This document shows positions 22,156-29,600 of a DNA stretch of 31,980 bases, piece after piece (position 1 is the first letter of the stretch; every line of letters starts with the position of its first letter). The position numbers were made by a program, and so were the translations under genes. The notes under the pieces are model-generated. The model was given only the letters and a program-made list of their open reading frames with translations. It was not told the origin of the DNA and did not search any database. The DNA comes from DATDVL01 sp035290025 (lineage in GTDB: Archaea > Nanobdellota > Nanobdellia > SCGC-AAA011-G17 > DATDVL01): contig DATDVL010000060.1 in the NCBI GenBank assembly GCA_035290025.1, positions 1 to 31,980 of the forward strand. Direction: 5' to 3'.

Positions 22156-23246
22156 AGGATATCGATGATAACAATAAGAGCGATGGCAACGATGAGGATA
22201 TAGGTAGTGTTAATGTGGATTTTTTTATAAATAAGTATTTGCCCTTTTTCTACCGTGCTTCCTCCTAGATAATGAAGGGTGATAACAATGTCATAATAGC
22301 CAGGTGTTAGTGTTGCAGTTTCAATATAAGTTCGTAGTATACTGCTTTCCCATGGTCCTAGGCTTATGCTGGGTGTTTTTAGTGTGGTAATGCCTCGTCC
22401 TTCTTGTGCGACATCAATAGTTGCATAAACGTCATCTATATTACCATTCCATCTGCCGGCAATGGCAATAATCATTTCTCCTATTTTTCCTTGTTCGAAG
22501 GTTTTGGTGTAATTAGTAACATTTACATAACGACTTCCAATCCGAAAGTCAGTGTTTGCTTCTCCATAGATCCCATCGTACGTAAGGCTTGCTTGTGCAT
22601 GGTAATCTCCAGGAAGGAGGTTTTCTGTTGTTAGTACTTGGTGATAGCTCTTTTCTTCTTCTGATTGTACTGAGTTAATGGTTACGGGGAGTATGGATTG
22701 TATTTTTTCATCATTACTAATAGTTATCGTTCCTTGAATAGTATTAATAGTTTCTTTTCCCAAGCTCTTTGTGGTGAGGGTGACAGGTAGTTTTTCTCCA
22801 GTGTTAATGTAGGGTATATCTAGTTGGAATCGTGCGTATTTTCCCGGGTAGGGTATATCAAATTTTATTTTCATTTCTATGCCGACACGTGGTGCTATGC
22901 CTTGTGTAACACGATTGGCAGGGTTTTCTACAGCTCCTATTTTTACATGATGAGGTCCGGGTTCAAGAAGGGTTGATGGAAAAGTTATGCTTGCAGCCAC
23001 TTCTTTGTTTTGCCATGGTGCTACGCGCACAACAGGTTCTTTGAAGGTGATGAAAGTGGCATATTCACCATCAGTGTAAAGACTAGCGTCCATGTCTACT
23101 CCTAGGTTATTAACAATAAAAAAATTGAATGTTTTCGTCACCCCAGGTTCATAATTAATGAATATGCTGGTGGGGCTGAGTCCAATAGCTGTTGTAGAAG
23201 GCAGAATCATTGCTAGTACAAGAAGAATCAAGTACCCCTTTTTCAT
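22128..23246 (-). CDS. Surface protein with Ig-like domains and C-terminal anchor, copy B
   Basis: A 372-aa protein with a signal peptide (GYLILLVLAMILPSTTAIG), about three beta-sandwich domains, and a C-terminal span followed by a basic tail (YILIVAIALIVIIDILWLLRKRKS). It is paralogous to the 410-aa protein at 24734-25966: compare LSPTSIFINYEPGVTKTFNF with IAPGRTTIDYQPGLHQEISF, and the nearly identical IPYPGKYARFQLDI and VPYPGKYAEIRLDI. It has its own TATA box in the 39-base gap before it. Both probably sit in the membrane and expose Ig-like domains; the partner is likely the pilin or the giant glycoprotein encoded alongside. Confidence 0.85.
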   Translation of the reverse strand: MKKGYLILLVLAMILPSTTAIGLSPTSIFINYEPGVTKTFNFFIVNNLGVDMDASLYTDGEYATFITFKEPVVRVAPWQNKEVAASITFPSTLLEPGPHHVKIGAVENPANRVTQGIAPRVGIEMKIKFDIPYPGKYARFQLDIPYINTGEKLPVTLTTKSLGKETINTIQGTITISNDEKIQSILPVTINSVQSEEEKSYHQVLTTENLLPGDYHAQASLTYDGIYGEANTDFRIGSRYVNVTNYTKTFEQGKIGEMIIAIAGRWNGNIDDVYATIDVAQEGRGITTLKTPSISLGPWESSILRTYIETATLTPGYYDIVITLHYLGGSTVEKGQILIYKKIHINTTYILIVAIALIVIIDILWLLRKRKS

Positions 23247-23269
23247 GGTTTTTAAATGGAAGAAGTTGG

Positions 23270-23277
23270 TATATAAG
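23270..23277 (-). promoter_or_regulatory. Internal TATA box within the surface cluster
   Basis: On the minus strand CTTATATA, centred about 28 bases upstream of the ATG at 23246, so copy B and the two genes after it can be expressed separately. Confidence 0.5.
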
Positions 23278-23285
23278 TTTTCTTC

Positions 23286-23942
23286 TTATCCAATGAAGTG
23301 TTCTCCACGCAGTTGTACAGCAGTATCGGTGTAAGTTCTTCCTGCAGGCGTGTCTGCGGAAAGGTTAAGGTATATTTCTATGATTATTTCATCAGTAGCA
23401 TCAGCAAACGTGAGGTTACTGCAGACGCGTGTGTGGGTATTACTCATGGCGGTAATGTTGCCAGTAATATTTTTTGTTGAGTAGTTAAGGCCGCTTGCTC
23501 CGCAGCTGTTGCTTTCGTTATCGCTTGCATTCCACATGTAGCTGGGTGTTGTTCCTCCAAGGAATTGTGCTGCAGTGCTGCCATTGATAGTAAGATTGAT
23601 ATCGACATTGCCGTCATTGCGTATGACTAAGCCGTAAGGTTCGTTGAACGTGCTGGGGTTGGTTCCTGCTGTGGTATTAATTGGGGTATAGGAGGGTGCT
23701 GCTGCTAATGATCCGTTCCCAAAGTCTACGAAACTTGTGTTCAAACTAATAGAAATCGTGTTAGATATCGTGACATTGACGGTTCCTGTTGCTGTTGATG
23801 ATGCTGCTAGTCCTGTAATAAGAGGGAGTTCTACTTTTCCTAGTTTTACAAAACTTACCGTTGCTCCAAATAAGGTGATGAATATAGCCAATATGGACAA
23901 GTAGAGTAATGTCCTATTGGTTATTTCTCCTTTATGGTTCAT
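23286..23942 (-). CDS. Secreted Thr/Asn-rich protein with N-terminal anchor
   Basis: A 218-aa protein with a short polar N-terminus, one membrane span (LLYLSILAIFITLFGATVSFV) and a long extracellular domain rich in N-x-S/T sequons (for example NVTISNTISISLNTS, NLTINGS, NASDNESNS, NLTF), with two Cys in the mature part. The composition and pattern (TGTVNVTISNTISISL, VIRNDGNVDINLTINGS) fit a beta-sandwich, heavily N-glycosylated surface subunit. It overlaps the 67-aa gene before it by 11 bases. The N-terminus lacks a clear class III cleavage site. Confidence 0.78.
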   Translation of the reverse strand: MNHKGEITNRTLLYLSILAIFITLFGATVSFVKLGKVELPLITGLAASSTATGTVNVTISNTISISLNTSFVDFGNGSLAAAPSYTPINTTAGTNPSTFNEPYGLVIRNDGNVDINLTINGSTAAQFLGGTTPSYMWNASDNESNSCGASGLNYSTKNITGNITAMSNTHTRVCSNLTFADATDEIIIEIYLNLSADTPAGRTYTDTAVQLRGEHFIG

Positions 23943-24135
23943 TTGTTTGTGCTCCTTCTGTTGTTTCTAAAGGTATAATACCTATGCTTACCTTCCCTGT
24001 TGCAAAAGGATCCTCAGCTGTAGTGCGACGTTGAATGCTCGTCGCTTCTAGTACTGTCCAGGTTCCTAATGCTGACAAGACTATGACTATAAGCAAAATA
24101 ATTACTGCCGCCTTTTTATGGAGGTTCTCTACCAT
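23932..24135 (-). CDS. Small single-span protein between pilin and surface subunit
   Basis: A 67-aa protein: a cytoplasmic MVENLHKK, one membrane span (AAVIILLIVIVLSALGTWTVL), then about 35 extracellular residues (QRRTTAEDPFATGKVSIGIIPLE). It begins 1 base after the pilin stop codon and overlaps the next gene by 11 bases, so translation is probably coupled. Its end resembles the start of a beta domain (TGKVSIGI here, TGTVNVTISN in its neighbour), suggesting a short relative of the next protein. Confidence 0.7.
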   Translation of the reverse strand: MVENLHKKAAVIILLIVIVLSALGTWTVLEATSIQRRTTAEDPFATGKVSIGIIPLETTEGAQTNEP

Positions 24136-24136
24136 T

Positions 24137-24589
24137 TTATTCGTAGCGTGTTGCTATTTGTCCTCTGACGGAATGTGCTATCGTGCTTCCTTTATCTGTG
24201 TAGTTAAAGATGAGGTCTTCTGAGTAACCATCTCCTTTAACTCCTGAAGTTAAACCGGTGAATGCGCATGAGAGTTGTTCTCCTGTGGGCCAGTCTGTTC
24301 CTGACCATCCAATAGCAGTACAGGTTCCTGCAACAGTTTCAACATTAAGTTTCCAGCTGTTTAACGCTTTTGCTCCACCATTTCTTAAGATAACAGTTCC
24401 TGTACCTCCTGCAGTGACGATAAAATCATCACAAGATATACCAGGAACGACAGTACAAGACTTAGGTAATAATCGTTGCGGATTTAAGACACCAAAATAA
24501 GCTAATGCACCAATAGCAATTAAGACAATAAGTATTGCCCAGCCATAGGTCATTAAAAATTCTAAAGCTGCTTGACCTCTTTTGCTCAT
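24137..24589 (-). CDS. Archaeal type IV pilin-like protein (class III signal peptide)
   Basis: A 150-aa protein with the archaeal pilin leader: MSKRG followed by QAALEFLMTYGWAILIVLIAIGALAYFGVL. A prepilin peptidase (PibD/EppA type) would be expected to cut after the Gly, leaving a hydrophobic assembly helix. The exposed head has four Cys (CTVVPGISC, GTCTAIG, SCAF) that could form two disulfides, with a beta pattern. A Shine-Dalgarno GAGGTG sits 8 bases before the ATG and a TATA box lies about 38 bases upstream, giving this gene its own promoter and leader, as expected for a major subunit. No pilus ATPase or platform gene is in the window. Confidence 0.88.
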   Translation of the reverse strand: MSKRGQAALEFLMTYGWAILIVLIAIGALAYFGVLNPQRLLPKSCTVVPGISCDDFIVTAGGTGTVILRNGGAKALNSWKLNVETVAGTCTAIGWSGTDWPTGEQLSCAFTGLTSGVKGDGYSEDLIFNYTDKGSTIAHSVRGQIATRYE

Positions 24590-24597
24590 AGTATTGA

Positions 24598-24633
24598 CAC
24601 CTCACTTTGATTTTGATTAGCTAATATATAAAG
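24598..24633 (-). promoter_or_regulatory. Promoter and ribosome-binding site of the pilin gene
   Basis: The TATA box (minus strand CTTTATATATTA, 24633-24622) and Shine-Dalgarno GAGGTG (24603-24598) precede the ATG at 24589. The remaining spacer up to 24733 shows no gene. Confidence 0.6.
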
Positions 24634-24733
24634 ATTACCTTTGTATTTACTATTTCTGGATAGCTGCAGAGCTTTTTTGAGTGTTGTTCTTACAGGCGCA
24701 ATGTGCCATAAAAAGTGGTGGTTAAAAGTTAAA

Positions 24734-25966
24734 TCATTCATCTTTTTTCCTTCTCATGTAGACAAACCATCCTAGGTTAATAATAACAAGTACGACAACG
24801 GCTATCATCAAGGCAGAGTTTTGTAGCAGTCCTTTTTGTTCTACGCTGATGGCTTGTGCTGTTGCTCCGACGAAGCTTGTTTTTATTTTGTCAAGTGTTA
24901 CTTCTATCTTGAGTTGCTTTTCACTGCTTTTGTCACCATAGTGGAGGATGATACGGGTGTTATAGAATCCCGAATTAATACCTTCGGTGTCCCAGAAAAT
25001 GTCAATAGTTGTTTCTCCAAGTGCGCTAACAGATGTCGTTGCTGATTGTGTTCTTGCTAAGATATCTCCTTTGTCATTTTCTATGAGAAGTTCTGCGTAG
25101 AGGTCATTGATGGGTTCATTCCATTTGTTTTGTACGAGAACGTTGAATTTTGCTACGTCTCCTAGTTTGAATTCTTTAACGTTAACGTCTTTGACTTCTA
25201 CGTAAAGATTGCCTACACCAAATATTTTGTCTGCTCGTGCGAGTTCGCCGTCATAGTTGAGTGTTGCTATGGCATAGTATTTTCCTGGATTAACATTGGC
25301 TATCCATCCTGCGGTGAGTTCTGTTCTTCCTTTTGCAGGTATGCTTTCAGTGTTGGTTTCTAGTGTTGCTAAGATGTCGTTGGTCGGCCCTCGTATTTCT
25401 ATCATGCCTTGTGCTTTGTTGATGTTGTCTGTTCCGAAGTTAAGTACAGGTATAATAAATGTGGTTGTTTGGTTGACTTGTGCTTCGCTGATGTCAAGTC
25501 GTATTTCTGCGTATTTTCCTGGGTAGGGTACTTTGACGAGGAAGTTCGTTGCTACTGCTGCTGTTGCTCCGACGTAGGCTCCTGCAGTGTTCAAGTCTTT
25601 AGGTAGTTCTTGTGCTATAATGTTTGCTTCGTGGTCTCCTGGTTTTTCCAGTGTTTGTGGTAAGTCTATAAGGTAGGTGAATATTTTGCTGTCTTCTGTT
25701 GCGCTGAAGTCTACGAGGAGTTCTTTGAGTTTGACGTAGGGTGCTAGTTCTCCTTCTACGCGGAAGAGTACTTTCATGTCTTTGTGTTCATTGTTTTCTA
25801 CGCGGAAACTTATTTCTTGGTGGAGTCCTGGTTGGTAGTCTATGGTTGTTCTTCCTGGTGCTATGCCTATCGCTGCTGTTGGTGCGCTGAAGAAGGGTAA
25901 TACTAAGAGGAGACTCATGAGTACTAAGATAATGATTCTTGTTGGGGATAATAATTTTTTAGTCAT
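24734..25966 (-). CDS. Surface protein with Ig-like domains and C-terminal anchor, copy A
   Basis: A 410-aa protein with a signal peptide (IIILVLMSLLLVLPFFSAPTAA), about three beta-sandwich domains (for example TTTFIIPVLNFGTDNINKAQG and LGDVAKFNVLVQNKWNEPINDLYA) and a C-terminal span with a basic tail (LMIAVVVLVIINLGWFVYMRRKKDE). It is paralogous along its whole length to the protein at 22128-23246. Its start overlaps the end of the preceding 146-aa gene by 8 bases. Repeated Ig/CARDB-like folds with this topology are common for archaeal surface proteins; the molecular role is not known. Confidence 0.86.
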   Translation of the reverse strand: MTKKLLSPTRIIILVLMSLLLVLPFFSAPTAAIGIAPGRTTIDYQPGLHQEISFRVENNEHKDMKVLFRVEGELAPYVKLKELLVDFSATEDSKIFTYLIDLPQTLEKPGDHEANIIAQELPKDLNTAGAYVGATAAVATNFLVKVPYPGKYAEIRLDISEAQVNQTTTFIIPVLNFGTDNINKAQGMIEIRGPTNDILATLETNTESIPAKGRTELTAGWIANVNPGKYYAIATLNYDGELARADKIFGVGNLYVEVKDVNVKEFKLGDVAKFNVLVQNKWNEPINDLYAELLIENDKGDILARTQSATTSVSALGETTIDIFWDTEGINSGFYNTRIILHYGDKSSEKQLKIEVTLDKIKTSFVGATAQAISVEQKGLLQNSALMIAVVVLVIINLGWFVYMRRKKDE

Positions 25967-26399
25967 GTTGTTGTGCTAATACTTCTCCTGTAGTTTCAAT
26001 AGTAGTCTTCTTTCCCCAGTCAAGGACGAATGCTCCTGTAAGAGTGTTAATCTGTGCTGCAACATTGCCTGTGTTTTTGATGGTCGTCTGATTATGGGTC
26101 GTATTTACGGTGATGCCGACGATGCTGGCGATGGTGAAGTTTCTTGTTTCGCTGAGTCCTGAGCTTTGCCAATAATAGGTTCCTGGTTCCAGCCATATTT
26201 CCCAGGGTTTATGGATGAGAAGTGGCGTAGTGAATGACGGATTATCATCAACAAGAATGTAGTTGCTAAGTCCTACTTTTTCGAATTGTACATGACGTGT
26301 TCGTAGTTCTTCTCCTGCTGTTGGTGCTAAGAGTATGTCTGCTGCTAAGAACATGATAACAATAAGTACTGCTGCGCTCCAGAGTTTGAGATATTTCAT
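25959..26399 (-). CDS. Membrane-anchored surface-cluster protein
   Basis: A 146-aa protein with an N-terminal signal/anchor (LWSAAVLIVIMFLAADILL) and one beta-rich domain (WEIWLEPGTYYWQSSGLSETRNFTI, then IVGITVNTTHNQTTIKNTGNVAAQINTLTGAFVLDW). The open frame continues upstream through the 46-base repeats, but the ATG at 26399 is chosen because GAGGTG lies 8 bases before it and a signal sequence follows at once. It overlaps the next gene by 8 bases. The domain looks like one unit of the same Ig-like family as copies A and B. Confidence 0.78.
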   Translation of the reverse strand: MKYLKLWSAAVLIVIMFLAADILLAPTAGEELRTRHVQFEKVGLSNYILVDDNPSFTTPLLIHKPWEIWLEPGTYYWQSSGLSETRNFTIASIVGITVNTTHNQTTIKNTGNVAAQINTLTGAFVLDWGKKTTIETTGEVLAQQHD

Positions 26400-26426
26400 T
26401 GTAGAACACCTCGCAATAATAAAATG

Positions 26427-26472
26427 CCGAGGCGAGTCTGGAAATTGGGGGCTCGCAGAACATCCTGCCTCG
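26427..26472. repeat. 46-base hairpin repeat, copy 1
   Basis: Begins CCGAGGCGAG and ends CCTGCCTCG; identical over 46 bases to copy 2, which starts 73 bases further on. Its ends are inverted (CCGAGGC with GCCTCG) and an inner pair GCGAG/CTCGC adds to the stem, so the RNA or single strand can fold into a long hairpin. Confidence 0.9.
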
Positions 26473-26499
26473 ACATCCCATCTTGTGGATGAGTAGAAA

Positions 26500-26545
26500 C
26501 CGAGGCGAGTCTGGAAATTGGGGGCTCGCAGAACATCCTGCCTCG
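26500..26545. repeat. 46-base hairpin repeat, copy 2
   Basis: Identical to copy 1 over 46 bases; the next base (G) completes the terminal inverted repeat CCGAGGC/GCCTCGG. The 27 bases between the copies are unrelated to the repeat. Confidence 0.9.
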
Positions 26546-26624
26546 GTATGCTTCCACCTTTTTTGATAGAGGTGAATAGGTAAATGCTGATACACAATTG
26601 TTGTTTTGTTTTGTTTCCATGGTT

Positions 26625-29600
26625 TTAATCGACGCGTAAGTAGTAGCCAGTAAAGGTGAGTAAGCTTGTTTTGTTACCAGGTGGTTCGTCAAGGGGTACT
26701 TCTATGAGGATGTCGACTTCTGCAGTGTTGTTTTCATTACTTTGGTTGTATCTGCTGATGGTTGTTTGGTTGCCGGTGGGTACATTGGTAAATGTCGTTA
26801 TGCTTCCGCTGTAGTTGAATGCTCCTTGTTGTTGGCTGATGTTGTCTGCTTTGAATTGGTAGTATGCTGATGCTGTTGGTTTTGTGTCCCAGAGCATGTC
26901 GCTGCTGCTGATATTCACGTTGTTGAAACTATTTCCTTGGTTTTTGATAGTAATAGGGTTGGGGTTGTCGTCCGTCGTGTTGTCTTTGTTACCAATGTTT
27001 TTGCTTCCGAAGAGTATGGTATTATTGGTGAGTGTTATTTGTACAAGTGCTTCAATGCTGAAGTTTGCTTCGTTGCTCCAGTTGCCGAATACTTCGTTGT
27101 CATAACCGCGTACTGACCAGTTGTAATGGTAACCATCATCGCTGAAATAATTGAGGTCATCAACAGTTGATCCTCCATCTTTTTGCGGCATGGTTTCGTT
27201 CGTGCTGCTGTTAAATATTCTATTGTCTATGCTACATCCTCCTAGGCAGGTGATGTTTATTTGCCAAGTGATAGGGTCTTCATCTGCGTCGGAGAAGTTG
27301 CTCCAAGTCATGTTGAGTGTTCTGTTGGTAGTAATGTTATTATCTGCTGGTAATCCAAGTATAGGTTTGAATGGTGGGCTGTTGAGTATGGTAACTGCTG
27401 TTCCATTGGTCTGGTTTCCTATTGAAAACTGGTCTGATGCTGTTACACCGCATTTCCATGCTTGTCCTTTGTTTTGTGCTCCCATGGTCATGTTTGCTTG
27501 CATTGATGTTCCGTTGGTGACGCTGAAGCTTCCGTTGGTTTGGTAGATTGCTGTGCCGTTGTACCAAGTAACATTTATTTTGAGAGTATCGCCTGCGTTG
27601 GGGTCACTTACGGTAAAGGTGCATATCATTCTGTCAGTAGTATTTGCAAAGGTAGGTGTAATCGCTACAGTAGTTACATTAGGTGGTGTGTTGACAGATC
27701 CTGATTTGATATGGAATCGTTGGAATACTGTTTCGTTTTGTAAGCTGCCATCAGTCACATTGACTTTCCAGAAGTATTTGTCGATGCGTACTCGATAGGT
27801 ATCTAGAACTTCAGTGTAGTTGAGGCTGCGATTATAAACAACAAGTTCGTCTATGGTGCCGTTGAATAGTCGTATACCCCCAGCATTATTGCTGCCAATC
27901 CATGTTTCTGGATTTCCATATGCTGCTATTGTTCCCGAACTGAAGTTTCCTGCATATGCCCCGTCAACGAAGAAAGTGAGATTAGATTGATTAAGAGTAT
28001 AGCCAACATGATGCCATTGATTATCATTTATACTGACATTAGAGCATAACCATGCTCCTAAATATAAGTCAAGTTTTCCTGCACAATTCATACCATACCC
28101 TAATCCAAATTGTCCATTACCTACATCTCCTCTTGAAATAATGACTCCATCACTTTTTGATGATGCCCTGATCCATGCAAAGATGGAAATATTGTTCGTA
28201 AGATTAAGTGCAGGCACTATACCTAAGCTGATATTTTGGGTCGCGTCAAATTCTACTCCCCAACCAATCTTACTGCTTTGGTTGAGTAAAGGGCAAGTAT
28301 TTGCTGACTTGCTGCAGCTGCCATTGTTTCCTAGTCCTGTGAAGTCATAGAATCTTGTGTCATTTTCTCCTATCCAGCTTTCATTGTCGAAGTGCATGAG
28401 GAGTATGGTGGTGTTATCTGGTATGATGGGTGTTGTTGTGAAATTGTAGGTTATTTGTGTCCCATTTTGTGTTGTGCTGTTTCCTTTGTAAACTAAGCTT
28501 GTGTAGTACCCATATTTTTGTTTATTATAAAGTGTTATTACTTCATTTGCTGTTAGTGTTCTGTTCCAAATGGCTAATTCATCTATTATTGCTTTCGCTG
28601 TTCCGTTTCCTATTTTTAGTGGTGCGGTGAAATTGTCAAGTAAGTTTCCTTGTATAAGTGTATTTGTTCTTTCTTGTCCGTTTGTGTAAAGTGTTATTCT
28701 TCCTGTTCCGTCGTTGCTCTGGTTATAGAGTAATGTAATCATGGTGTAAGTAGTGTTGCTAGTGAAGTCTGCCGTGCTTGTTGCACTAAATGCATTGTTG
28801 GTTGTGTTGGTAACGCTTATTGCCCAGGTATTTGCTGCTGATCCGTATATTTTGTATTGGTGTTTGTCGTCTGCTCCTGGTGTGAGTATGATGATGGGTG
28901 CAAGTACTGTTTCTTGTGGTAGTACCCATGTATTGATGGTAAAGTTTTTTTGTGTGAGATTGAAGAGTTGGTTGTAGGTAATGTTTATTCCTTGTGTGCC
29001 ATTGAATACTGCTCCTCCTAATTTTCCCGTGGTATTCATGTAAGGACAGTATCCTGTGTTTCCTGAAGTGACCATCATGCATGTGCCGTTGTTTCCTAGT
29101 CCTGTGAAGTCATATATTCTCGTGTCGTTTTCTCCTACTGATGAATCATTATTTAAGTGGTATAGTGCTACTGTTGATGTTCCGTCAGGTTGTACTTCTA
29201 GTTGTTTGCTTCCGTAAGCATAGATTTTTGTTGTTATATTGTCTAAGTCTTGGTCATAGACTGTTGTGTTTAGTGTGATATTAAATACGTCTTGGGTGTA
29301 ATTTTCGTCTTGGAGTGGCCTATTAAAAATGGCATAGGGTGAAGTATTATTTTTTGAGGTGCTGTAATTGCTGAATCCTGTGACGTTAAAGGTTAATATT
29401 TTTGTTATGGAATTCCAGTTGATTATAGTGCAAATAGCTCCACAGGCAATGCTATCTCGTAATAGTTGTGGTTGGTTAACTATGGGATGTCCTGTTAAAT
29501 TAAGTGTTATTTCTGCTGTTTTGTTTAATGCTTGGCTGTTGCTTGCTCCGTCTGCTAGTGCTGAGTTGTTGGTGATAGAAATGTTGGTGTTCCAGTTTGT

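Larger units (their letters stand above)
26400..26624. other. Spacer with duplicated hairpin repeat
   Basis: 225 bases without a supported gene between the giant protein and the anchored protein. It contains two identical 46-base repeats and the Shine-Dalgarno of the downstream gene; short frames crossing it just translate the repeat twice. Confidence 0.6.

Noticed and set aside
26266..26692. Several overlapping minus-strand frames with a repeated Ala-Gly-Cys-Ser-Ala-Ser-Pro-Gln segment
   Set aside because: They simply translate the two 46-base hairpin repeats in several frames. The real downstream gene has its own Shine-Dalgarno and signal peptide starting at 26399.
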